In this document: piece by piece, positions 1 to 19,259 of the stretch
How the letters are laid out: each line of letters begins with the position of its first letter
How positions within the stretch are numbered: position 1 is the stretch's first letter
Source of the DNA: Nematostella vectensis
Taxonomy: Eukaryota; Cnidaria; Anthozoa; Actiniaria; Edwardsiidae
Reading direction: 5' to 3'
Assembly (NCBI RefSeq): GCF_932526225.1
Contig: NC_064042.1
Coordinates: 4,259,001-4,323,000, forward strand
DNA: 64,000 bases
The notes under the pieces: model-generated
Database searches by the model: none
Seen by the model: only the letters and a program-made list of their open reading frames with translations
Told to the model about the DNA's origin: nothing
Translations under genes and position numbers: made by a program

Positions 1-1398
1 ACCCCTGACATGTCGCGGTGCACCATGGGAATGGTGTAGGACGGTCCGTGTGCTACGGTGTGCCCCAGTGGGCCGATCCATGTGAAGGTTGGTGGAGGAG
101 TACCATCAGCTGGACACGTCAGGTTCACTTGGCCATGCTCGGGTAGGCTAGGACTTGATGAGGCTATATGAACGCTGCTCGGTGGAACTAAATAAAATCA
201 ACGCATAAAAAATGCATTTGTCGAAGTGAACGTATTTTTAAGAGCAAGAGAAAAGATAACTGGAGAGCTTAGGAATCATTTTTTGGTGGCTTTACAAAAA
301 ATGCCCCACTCCCTTTTCCTTAGAATGCAGGCCAAAGAACTTCGGTAGGTCAGCGGGCTTAAGAATCCGCGGGCGCCTACACAGGGGGGGCACCTCCTCC
401 CCCCTTGAAGGTCAAAAAGTTGGTCATTTATTATTGAGGAATCTTCATATACGATGCTTTTTCCATATGATACCTATGAATGCGCCCCAGTACCCCCCTC
501 CCAACCCCCCCTTCATCCAATCCTGGGTACGCGCCTGATCAGGACCATAATCATATCATATCTGTAAATTGTAGTGTAAGTTTTTATGTTATGGGCTTGA
601 AGTGAGTACACTTTTCTATGTGGAATCGTTTGCCTGAGCCATAGCTTGTGCTCCCACCCAATACTCATGTTTATGCTACAGCACTGCAAATAAACATTAA
701 TAAAAATCTGCTACAACTCTTATGACCGTTCAAAACTAGATGAGCTCATTACCCTGCACTTTGAGTAGAGTATCTGACGCAGGCTGCCCAAATAAGAAGT
801 TCTTTGAGGCGACACGACACTGTAGCTGTATGGTTCCAAATCCATCCTTGCTGTTGTTAACCTTCAGTGTAAACAACACATCATACACGGGAGATGAACC
901 CGAGTACGATACCGACATTACTCGATCACTGAACGCTGGTTCCTTTCCTGTATTTGTTCCATACATCTGGACCGGTGATCCACCCGCTACACCCTGTTGC
1001 CAGATAGACACAGCTCCTATCTCTTCCCCCGAGTTCAGAGTCACTCTCCATGTCAGGGTAGCGTTCTCGCCATCGTCGAAGCAGACGGACGTGTTGTACT
1101 GCCACTGCCATGTACTAGGTGATGCATCTGGCGAATAAGAAAATGTGGATATTTTACTTGAACCAACTATCCCAGCAAATAGTATAAAGAAGGCAATGGA
1201 CTGTGGGGTCGTTGCCTTATTTGTGTTTTACTGCCACTGCCATGTACCGATTAAAGAAAGGCGATTGAGGAAATCCTAAAAATTGCAATTCTGACAACAC
1301 ATGACAGGCGATGTGCAAATGGAGTTTGATTCACCTGTTGAAGTCATAACCAGGCACACCAAGGCGCCAACAAAGAATACCAGATGAATTGAACCCAT
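1..1398 (-). CDS. Rec1: 5' end of an Ig-superfamily receptor gene, running off the left edge
   Basis: Three exons are visible on the minus strand: signal peptide 1398-1335, V-like Ig domain 1127-753, and first Ig domain 187 to beyond position 1. The start is the ATG of MGSIHLVFFVGAL, the same position as in the other cluster members; the 64-nt exon ends CAG|GTGA in phase 1. Exon 2 is 375 nt, phase 1-1, with a Cys pair in SVCFDDG and QLQCRV and a central TLTWRV. Exon 3 carries VNLTC and the TPPPTFTW core typical of the family. The rest of the gene lies outside the window. The frame is open throughout the visible part, so this copy may be functional. By homology with Rec2 it should encode a type I membrane receptor. 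Confidence 0.8.
369..537. repeat. Dispersed GC-tract element in Rec1 intron 2
   Basis: A roughly 170-bp segment ends in TCCTGGGTACGCGCCTG and contains C- and G-rich tracts around a GGTCATTTATTATT-like core. A related copy lies at 17224-17368. The left border is decayed. It is probably a non-autonomous DNA transposon. Confidence 0.45.
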
Positions 1399-1421
1399 CG
1401 AAGAAGATCTATCTTGGGCTC

Positions 1422-1458
1422 AACAGGAAGTAAATACTGTAGCTAAAATGTTTTGCAT
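1422..1458 (-). promoter_or_regulatory. Conserved proximal promoter block of Rec1
   Basis: About 25-60 bp upstream of the start codon lies a block that on the minus strand reads ATGCAAAACATTTTAGCTAC followed by AGTATTTACTTCCTGTT. The same block precedes Rec2, Rec3 and Rec4. It contains an ETS-type GGAA core (AGGAAGT on the plus strand) and an ATGCAAAA stretch. Conservation over noncoding DNA is seen; the promoter role is inferred. Confidence 0.5.
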
Positions 1459-1489
1459 ATGTTTACATATCTTATAATTAGGGGGTCGC

Positions 1490-3260
1490 TTGAATGCCCT
1501 TATGAGTTGTTTAGGAGTGACGAGCCAGCCAAGCATGCTTATAGATACAAAAATAAGTTACAGTAGGATCAAAAACAGATCAAGCCACGATGGTAATTCT
1601 AGAAATAGTTCTAAATTATTATAAAATATCCTGATTCTACTCTACTTTGTCAGTGTCGGGATTAAGAGTTTATTAGTTTTACGTGACGCAAGATAGCGTG
1701 AGGGAAATTACGTATGTTATTATTAGGTGTTATTGTCCTATCTTATCTGGAAATTAAGTAGTGATTTAATCTTGTGAACGTGAATAGCAGGATGAATCGT
1801 AGTAAAAAAGGAATGTAAATTATTTAGTAAATATCCGTTTGTGGGTAGATGAAAGAAAGCGCTGTATTATCCATTGATTGTAAGGGCGTAAAATTGGGGT
1901 ATAAATAGGAAGAACATTGTATAGTTTAGTTATTGATCGTATTGATCGTTTTGGATTGGATTGATTGAATTGATTGTAAAACGTTGATCGTTGAGATTTG
2001 TATTGATTGTACGTAGCATGAAGTGCTAGTAAACGCAAACGCAAAAAAGTATCGAAGGAAATTGATTGCACGGGGAAACGAATTTCCACGACAGTCAGTG
2101 TATAAGACGACATATAGTCGTATGTTTATTGTAGTGTACTGTTCGTATCATGTAAAAATAATGAAACTAATATACAATGACAAGTGCTACAAAGTACATG
2201 TGACCAATTACTTGGTCAAATATCATAATAAAGCCCCCAATACAGCACACACATTAGATAAGACATCCTCCATCTGGAGATTTCTCCAAACGTTTACCTT
2301 AACAAGGTATCAGCTCTTCTTGCTCGGCAAGGACTGCAATGAAAATGCAAGATTTACCATTAATGTAACCTCCCTCATTCGCAGGAATTTAACGAAGTCA
2401 TTCCGGGGCTCATTCTGAAGGGTTACCTTCACATCGAGGATGCTTTACCTCGCAAATCATTGTGTGGCCTGATTGGACCAAACGGACTTTGCCGCACCAT
2501 TTACCAGATCAACAGATGGAGGAGAATTTCTTAGTTATGCAAATAATAGTTTAGACGGGGGTTTTGTAGTCACTGAAATAATTAGGACGTTTATGGTTGA
2601 CGCTAATCCTTTTGGCATCTTGATGTGTCCGGCGAATTATTAGAATTATTAGTATTACCGTCTCAGAAGGTCTTTTCAGTTGTGTAAGAAGCTAACGCGA
2701 CATGGATATGAGGGCTGCATAGCTACTTTTGTTGACCAGGGCACCAATAAAGATTGGGCGATAGGCAAATTAGAAATAACTTTGAGGAGGGAGATGAAGA
2801 CAGGGAGGGAAAAAGGGTTGGAATGATTAGAGTAGTGGTAAGGACGCACGAATAAATATGGGAATTATTTTTATTGTAAGTAATCAATTATGTTTCAAGT
2901 AACAGGATTAAGAATTGATTACAACAATAAGCGTGCCGTGCGGGATGCAAATAACGTCAAATATAATTCGCAAAATAGTTAATGTTAGCAGTAACCAGAA
3001 AGCTAGCCTATGTAAGCTTATTGCCGTGGTTACACTAGGACGCCAACTGAGGTTTAGTCTCTGTTAACTGAATCCTGATTGGTCCTGGTTGACTTGCGTT
3101 GTTTCAAGTCTACACGTACGATAGGATACCTTGATTGCGTTTCCAAAGATAACTTAGCAGCAATAAGAAGAGTCTATAGAATTCGGGGGTTTCTATTGAA
3201 ACGGCATTAAAAACATATTTATCTTTATTGTTCCTGGTATACTTTACCGCGTGATAATAG
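1490..3260. repeat. Intergenic segment duplicated upstream of Rec1 and Rec3
   Basis: This gene-free stretch is closely matched, with indels, by 36000-37370, the region upstream of Rec3. Shared landmarks include GACTTGCGTTGTTTCAAGTC near 3091 (one base different in the second copy), the CTCCATCTGGAGATTTCTCC hairpin near 2270, and a TCAATTATGTTTCAAGTAAC stretch near 2884. The 2300-2700 part recurs at 57480-57870. No convincing coding region was found; open frames here are short and unsupported. It marks the unit of segmental duplication of the receptor cluster. Confidence 0.7.
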
Positions 3261-3660
3261 CGAGGAATAGCATGAGGATCTTTGTTGATATATCCAGTTC
3301 TTGTGATTAGTAACATAGGGCAACACGGTTATCTCGACCAATGGTGATATAAATACACCTCACGTGTTAGTGACATTGTATGTCACTGGAGGTATGTTCA
3401 AAATTTGCGTGATGATGATTTCTAGGTGACTAGTGACTATAAATCTTTGATAACATTTACCTCAAGTGTACGTGGTATTTTCAGCTAAAGCGTTGGTATT
3501 ATCTTTGTACGCAATTGCAAGGATCTGCGGGACTATCTTACGCGCTAGTGGTATTTCTAGAGCCCACCCTTTGATCACACAGATCCGCGATATGAGCATT
3601 TCACGTGCTAATAACTCTACTGCCTACCCTTTGATCACATGGATCCGCGATATGAGCATC

Positions 3661-12574
<8,914 letters not shown>

Positions 12575-12603
12575 CGAAGTTGACTCTCCAAAACCCCGGG
12601 TTC

Positions 12604-12640
12604 AACAGGAAGTAAATACTGCAGCTAAATGTTTTGCATA
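12604..12640 (-). promoter_or_regulatory. Conserved proximal promoter block of Rec2
   Basis: The plus strand reads AACAGGAAGTAAATACTGCA then GCTAAATGTTTTGCAT, matching the blocks upstream of Rec1, Rec3 and Rec4. It lies 30-66 bp upstream of the start codon. Confidence 0.5.
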
Positions 12641-12942
12641 TTTTGACAGATCTTATAGAAATAGGTAGTTTGCTTGAATGCCCATATAAGCTTATATGCG
12701 GAACCAAATGATTTTCTTGAATATCTCGCGAAGTATACATTGTATGGCAATAAAGCTTGGCATAGTGCTAGATCGTGGTAACTGGCAACAGTTGAAATTG
12801 TTGTTCCCTTGGCAAAGCGTTTATTTGCATACATTTGAATTTTAATTAGCTAGAATCAATCAAGTAAAAATGGGGAAAATTTAGGCAAAATGATTTGGAA
12901 ATCTTAAGGCATATATATGTTTATTGACATTACACAGATATG

Positions 12943-13059
12943 AAATAGCCTTTGCACCCGGTCCAGCTATTAATTTTAACGAAATATAGAATTTATTATG
13001 TTACCACGGTAACCGTTGTCATGGTTACGGGGTCGCTAGACCAGATGCAAAGGCTATTT
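12943..13059. mobile_element. 117-bp fold-back element
   Basis: Inverted repeats AAATAGCCTTTGCA(C/T)C(C/T)GGTC lie at both ends of a short AT-rich core. It is a probable non-autonomous element; a clear target duplication was not found. Confidence 0.5.
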
Positions 13060-14668
13060 ATTATGTGCTAAGAACACCAATTTACACTGCATAAGTTGTA
13101 GAAAGCAAATTTCCCATAGTTTTCCGTGGTATGTACACTACGATATCCGTCACCTCATGACCAAAATTTACGGAATCTGTAAAATAGAACAATGCAAGAT
13201 CAAGTTTCCACACTCCCCCACACGGCTAGAAAAGTTTTGCTAGGACTTATTTTCCCCGGCAGGGGAATCGTGTGCAAAATTTGCGCACTTATTTCGACGC
13301 TCCCTCCCACGGCAGGGACCTCTTTGGCTCTTGCTAAATCTTCGCAGCCACAGGTGCATGGGCATGATTTTGCGCTCGCGGAGACGAGGCAATTTTGACG
13401 GTTGCCAAGTTCATTGTTGGTAAGCATATTTCGACGACAAAAAGACGAATATTTTGCCGGATTCCTCTGCAATGGAGAATCGTGTGGCGCTGAGGTTTGG
13501 ACTGGTTGGACTCCAACTATCTGTGAGGATGTCGCCGTGATGATTAAGCGGGAAGAAGTGTGTTTTTGAGGACGAAACGTGGGGTATGTCCAAAATAACT
13601 TTCCTACCTTTTACTTCGTTCGTTTAAAATTTCAAATCGTGAATCTTAAATCTTGAAAAAGGCGCTTTAATACGGCCAAAGAACACGCAAAAAGTAAACA
13701 CAACACTAGACAACACACGTCTTTTCAACAAATGTTATTTTGTTTTTCGCCCTGTATTTACCGTAAAAATCAATAGGGACAAATAAATAAAACGCTTGGG
13801 CTACCTGTGATATAACTTTGGCTGGAAGTTATCGCCTGATATTTGTCCTGTGAAAATGTGCAGGTAGCGTATGTTCCAAAGCTATTTTTAAAACAAGAAG
13901 TTATTTTTAGATACGCCTCTGATTGGTTAGCGCTCACGTTTCCTAGCAGCATGAGTCTTACGTGGAGCAATGTGAAACGGCAAAGGATGTTTTGGAAATC
14001 TTTTTGACAATACCTTCTCTTTTTACGAACGCTGTGAAAATAATCTTCCATAGGGTACGCTGGATCCAATCAACCGTTTCTGGGACATTGAAATGCATAG
14101 AGTGAGTGATTTTAGGCTCTGTGATCAACTTTTCTAGTAAAAGTTTTCACGGGTGTCTACAAAACGAAGACCTAAAACCTGTGACCCAAAAGCTACGACC
14201 CCAAAATATTGCCGTTGTTATTTAGCCTACCTTGTTCCCTTGTTCCCCCCAAAAAAATCAGTTTCTACATACAGTTAATTAATCGCCGTAATGTCGGATG
14301 ATGTGGTCTAATGGACTCGAAATAAAAATCATGTTTACTATCGAAATTCCTTCGAACATTTCAGCCATTTTAAATTTATCGTGAAAGGGGAGAACTGGAT
14401 GCTAGATTTCCACAGGGCTCCCAATATTATGAATCTAAACAATAGAATACTATAGTGAGTGATTGCGGGGGGCCGTTAGATAGGGGGCGTTCATTAGATC
14501 ATTTACGGTAATGTATACTGTATCCCTATCATAAGAATTCCTAGGATAGCGCTACTGCACCAGGAAACCAGGCAGGCAATAAACAAGCAAAAATGCAATA
14601 ATGCAAGCAAAAATGCAACAATGCAAGCAAAAATTGTAATAAAGTAGCAATTAATAAAACTGTCATAC
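13060..14668. other. Spacer without a recognisable gene
   Basis: Only short, unsupported open frames are seen on either strand. Nothing resembles a known domain or RNA gene. Confidence 0.4.
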
Positions 14669-14796
14669 CTGTTGGTGATTTCATGTCCATAGTGTGAGCA
14701 AAAACGTGCTCCACCATCGCATGGATTACCGCAATTCGAGCAAAACATCATGAAACGTGAAGACTTGCTGCATTGGAATCCAAGAGCTTGACCCAT
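14669..14796 (-). CDS. Isolated zinc-ribbon-like first exon
   Basis: An ATG at 14796 begins a 128-nt exon ending CAACAG|GTATGA. It encodes MFCSNCGNPCDGGARFCSHY, like the short C-x2-C-(x)n-C-x2-C zinc ribbon found at the start of many animal proteins, except that the last Cys is Tyr (FCSHYG). No matching downstream exon was recognised, so it may be a fragment or decayed gene. Reading on through the donor gives a hydrophobic stretch that ends soon after. Confidence 0.35.
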
Positions 14797-14810
14797 CTTG
14801 ATATCTCACT

Positions 14811-14995
14811 CTTGGAGTGCGGTTTTGGAATTTAGAGTGAGGTTTTGGAATTGGAAGTGAGGCTTTGGAATTGAGTGTGAGACTTTGGAATTGGAGAGTG
14901 AGCTTTTGGAATTGAAAGTTTGCTTTTTGAATTGAGAGTGAGCTTTTTGAATTGGAAGTGAGTTTTTGGAATTAAGAGCGAGGCTTTGGAATTCG
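14811..14995. repeat. Imperfect 20-bp tandem repeat
   Basis: About nine diverged copies of a unit close to GTGAGGTTTTGGAATTGGA, ending just upstream of the zinc-ribbon-like ATG. The minus-strand frame (NSKSSLPIQK-like) is a by-product of the repeat. Confidence 0.7.
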
Positions 14996-15527
14996 GAGTT
15001 TGTATTTGGATTCGGATTGCACTTATGGGCCACCGTAGACATCAGTGTTGACATACAGATAATGTTTCATATAGAGTTTATTGACAAACATAAAAATAAA
15101 GGTCGTGCGGTTCTGGGTCTAAAGTATTTATATCAAGTTAAGGTTTTAAAATGCTGTGACAGACACCGGAACCTGACGTATAAAGTATATCGTTTTTACA
15201 GGGAGCTGGCTGCGCATCACTTTTCCACGCTCTCCGGAATAGTTTTCGACCCGAAATTCTCGATGGCAGCAACATGTATAATTGCCATACGTAAGAGGAA
15301 CGTTTCATTATACATCTAGGAAGTACACTTGATGCATGTAAAACCTTGTTGAAAACTTTATACTTTTTCCTTAAATGTAAATGCCTATTGAGGTCTGAGA
15401 AGAAACAGCTATCCGAAACGTTTCCACAGATGCTGGCAGCACTTGAAAAGGTAAAGTTGACCAGGTTGCAACAGTCCCGCGGCTGCTTACATTCATTGTC
15501 GTCATTGAATCGTTTATTGGTTCTTAG

Positions 15528-17075
15528 GTTTGATGGCGTGACAGGCTCCAAGATTTCTAAGAGGCTTTTCTTTCCTGAGCGCCTTCACTGCCGTGATATT
15601 CATGAGACGATGTAAGCATACTACCGGCAATCGCACCGATAACAGTTGTGTACGGATTTTTCGTTTGTTTTTGACTCAATACGATAGAAGTGCGCGATGT
15701 TATTTTAAATTACTTGAAATACTTCCCCAATCTAAATCAATTTATATATATCCAACAGAAAAATCTGGTCTACAAGCTAAAACCCTTCGTGGTCCACAGC
15801 GGTAGACGAAATAATGCAGGACACTATATTGCGTACTGCAATGTTGATAATTCCTGGTGTTGCTTTGATGATGATCAGGTAAGATAATGTAACAAAAATT
15901 AAGATATAGACAGCAAGACATCGCGTACTCAGGTTGCGCGGCATGACGTCATCGTCAAAGCCGCGTCGCAAATTGATCTACCATGTACGAATAATAGGTT
16001 AACCTTGTTTTAGGTGACTCAAGTGTCTTGGGCCAAGGCCTTAGTCCAGGAAGCCTATTTGCTTTTCTATGCCTTGTACGAGGACAATGAAAACAAAGTA
16101 AAAAAATCCCAAGATGCTGCATTTTTTTTTTCAGATATTAGTTTGAGTAACTTTTGTGTTTATCATGAGGTCGGCAGCAATTCCCAGACGCAGCCAGAAA
16201 TGAAGACGGTAATATTGGTACCAAGAAAATTTCTATAGGTCTATAATATTTCTTAAGGTCTATAAAATGTTATAATAATCTATAATGATATGCTTCCACG
16301 TGCTTTTGCTTGGCCAGGATAACACCAAGGCAATAGATATCGAATCTGATGAGGAGGGTGGTCCCGGAGCAACCTTATCGAAGGGGCAGGTTTTCCATCC
16401 CGTAATCAGAATCAGAAATCAGACATCAGAATCCGGTAAAGGTAGTTAATATTTAGGGGACATTAACTTTTCAAGAGATTGAATAGAATGGAATAAGAGT
16501 ATATTTTTTCTTTGATGGATTTTTTTGTCAAACTCGTTCAACTCAAACTTGATTGATAGATCGATTGGTAAATTTTTAATATAATATTCCATGTCAAACG
16601 CTTATCCTGTTTCTCTGATAAAACACCAAAGAGATAATTCATAAAAAGCGCCCAATGAAACTTGATCTCTTATATATTAGGTTGCCACTGATGACATCAT
16701 CATTATTGACTCTTCTGACGATACACCGTCTTCAACTCTCGTAAGCTTAAATCATATTCTATCCCTTTCTTATCGTTTTCTTTGTAGTAGACATCAATAC
16801 ATTAGTGTTAGCTTTGCGTGCAAACATGCATGCTGCCCGACCTCCCTTGCTGTGCCTCCGTCATGAGTTAATTCGAAAATGTCTCAGATGCCATTGGATC
16901 GGAAGAAAAAAAAACCACACAATATCTATATCTTTTGTCGTACCACCCGAAACAAATTAATCAAAATGTTTTACTTTTTTCTTACTTTAAGGCTTCCTCC
17001 TCTGAATCAGCGATTTCGAGCGATGACTCCATACCACCAAAGAGGAAAAAGGGAGGTTACTCTGATTTTCAGTGA
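15528..17075 (+). CDS. 3' half of a ubiquitin-specific protease-like gene
   Basis: Plus-strand exons: 15528-15611 (DGVTGSKISKRLFFPERL), about 15759-15878, 16014-16208, 16318-16389, 16681-16740 and 16992-17075 with TGA at 17073. The second carries VVHSGRRNNAGHYIAYCN and NSWCCFDDDQV, the catalytic-His region of USP (peptidase C19) enzymes; the third starts VTQVSWAKALVQEAYLLFYA, the usual end of that domain. Later exons, all phase 0, encode DDIIIIDSSDD (a SUMO-interaction-like motif) and PPKRKK (possible nuclear signal). The Cys-box half was not found upstream and the first two exons do not join in phase as drawn, so it is a 5'-truncated copy or an incompletely resolved gene. It is unrelated to the receptors. 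Confidence 0.6.
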
Positions 17076-17223
17076 TAAGTGAGTTTGCGACATATGTTTC
17101 TGCTCTTGGGTACTGCCTTCCCCTTGATGTAAATCAAACTACGATTATAACAATCTATCGAGAAAGAAATTAGGCCAAAAAGGTTGAGTTGCGATCTTTT
17201 GGTAGTTGCACCAGGGATACAAT

Positions 17224-17368
17224 CAGGCGCGCACACCCACCGCCCTCCTTGGCGCTCAAAAAGTAGGTCATTTCTTATTAAAGGAATCTTCAAATACCAT
17301 GGTTTTCATTATGAAACCTATGACGGCGCACCCCCTCCCCCCCATAGCCAGTTCTGGGTACGCTCCTG
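17224..17368. mobile_element. Short element with CAGGCGCG-type ends
   Basis: Starts CAGGCGCGCACACCC and ends CTGGGTACGCTCCTG; the inside resembles 369-537. No clear target duplication. Confidence 0.4.
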
Positions 17369-17640
17369 TGCAGGAGCCGAAATGATCCCAGGACCCGAAA
17401 CGATCCCAGGACCCGAAATAATCCCCAAAAGTATCCCAACTGATCTCGGGACCCGAAACGATACCGAGGAGTTCCCGAAACCAGCCCCACGGAATTGCGG
17501 TAATGGACAAAGGGAAAGCAGAAGAAAGCACTTCCAATTCTTAAAGCATAATTAAGGGTTGACAGCGAATCTATTTCTAAATAACGTGACAACAACATAA
17601 AATCAAAATCTGTACTTTTGCACTTAAGTGATATATTTAC

Positions 17641-19257
17641 CATGCTCTCTGATGCTCTTCGTAAATTTACCATGCTCTCTGATGCTTCTCGTAAATTTAC
17701 CATGCTCTCTGATGCTCTTCGTAAATTTACCACGCTCTCTGATGCTCTTCGTAAATTTACCACGCTCTCTGATGCTCTTCGTAAATTTACCATGCTCTCT
17801 GATGCTCTTCGTAAATTTACCACGCTCTCTGATGCTCTTCGTAAATTTACCACGCTCTCTGATGCTCTTCGTAAATTTACCACGCTCTCTGATGCTCTTC
17901 GTAAATTTACCATGCTCTCTGATGCTCTTCGTAAATTTACCACGCTCTCTGATGCTCTTCGTAAATTCACCACGCTCTCTGATGCTCTTCGTAAATTTAC
18001 CATGCTCTCTGATGCTCTTCGTAAATTTACCATGCTCTCTGATGCTCTTCGTAAATTTACAATGCTCTCTGATGCTTCTCGTAAATTTACCATGCTCTCT
18101 GATGCTCTTCGTAAATTTACCACTTTCTCTGATGCTCTTCGTAAATTTACCATGCTCTCTGATGCTCTTCGTAAATTTACCACGCTCTCTGATGCTCTTC
18201 GTAAATTTACCACGCTCTCTGATGCTCTTCGTAAATTTACCATGCTCTCTGATTCTCTTCGTAAATTTACCACGCTCTCTGATGCTCTTCGTAAATTTAC
18301 CACGCTCTCTGATGCTCTTCGTAAATTTACCATGCTCTCTGATGCTCTTCGTAAATTTACCATGCTCTCTGATGCTCTTCGTAAATTTACCATGCTCTCT
18401 GATGCTCTTCGTAAATTTACCATGCTCTCTGATGCTTCTCGTAAATTTACCATGCTCTCTGATGCTCTTCGTAAATTTACCACTTTCTCTGATGCTCTTC
18501 GTAAATTTACCATGCTCTCTGATGCTCTTCGTAAATTTACCACGCTCTCTGATGCTCTTCGTAAATTTACCACGCTCTCTGATGCTCTTCGTAAATTTAC
18601 CACGCTCTCTGATGCTCTTCGTAAATTTACCATGCTCTCTGATGCTCTTCGTAAATTTACCACGCTCTCTGATGCTCTTCGTAAATTTACCATGCTCTCT
18701 GATGCTTCTCGTAAATTTACCATGCTCTCTGATGCTCTTCGTAAATTTACCATGCTCTCTGATGCTTCTCGTAAATTTACCATGCTCTCTGATGCTATTC
18801 GTAAATTTACCATGCTCTCTGATGCTTCTCGTAAATTTACCATGCTCTCTGATGCTCTTCGTAAATTTACCATGCTCTCTGATGCTCTTCGTAAATTTTC
18901 CATGCTCTCTGATGCTCTTCGTAAATTTACCACGCTCTCTGATGCCCTTCGTAAATTTACCACGCTCTCTGATGCTCTTCGTAAATTTACCACGCTCTCT
19001 GATGCTCTTCGTAAATTTACCACACTCCCTGATGCGTCTCCTAAATTTACCACGCTCTCTGATGCTCTTCGTAAATTTACCATGCTCTCTGATGCTTTCC
19101 GTAAATTTACCATGCTCCCTGATGCTTATCGTTAATTAACCAGGCTCCCTGATGAGTCTCGTAAATTCACCATGCTCTCTGATGCTCTCCGTAAATTAAT
19201 ACCATGCTCTCTGATGCTCTTCGTAAATTTACCATGCTCTCTGATGCTTCTCGCACC
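17641..19257. repeat. 30-bp minisatellite, about 54 copies
   Basis: The unit is near CTCTCTGATGCTCTTC plus GTAAATTTACCAYG, in exact 30-bp register for about 1560 bp; the last units drift. Variant units (CAT/CAC start, TTCTC, ACTTTC) occur in a pattern that repeats after 12 units: 18001-18240 matches 18361-18600 apart from a few sites. Because 30 is divisible by three and the unit lacks stops in three of six frames, open frames of 500-600 codons result on both strands; they have no starts or neighbours that support a protein. It is treated as noncoding. Confidence 0.9.
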
Positions 19258-19259
19258 AA

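Noticed and set aside
13060-14668. tRNA or other structured RNA genes in the spacers
   Set aside because: No cloverleaf, A/B box pair or snRNA-like consensus was recognised on reading either strand.
17290-19139. Three overlapping open frames of about 500-600 codons over the 30-bp minisatellite, on both strands
   Set aside because: They arise because the unit is a multiple of three and lacks stops. The deduced proteins are pure decamers with no domain, and no frame is favoured.
17641-19257. CRISPR array
   Set aside because: Regular 30-bp repeats without spacers, in an intron-bearing eukaryotic genome with no cas genes.
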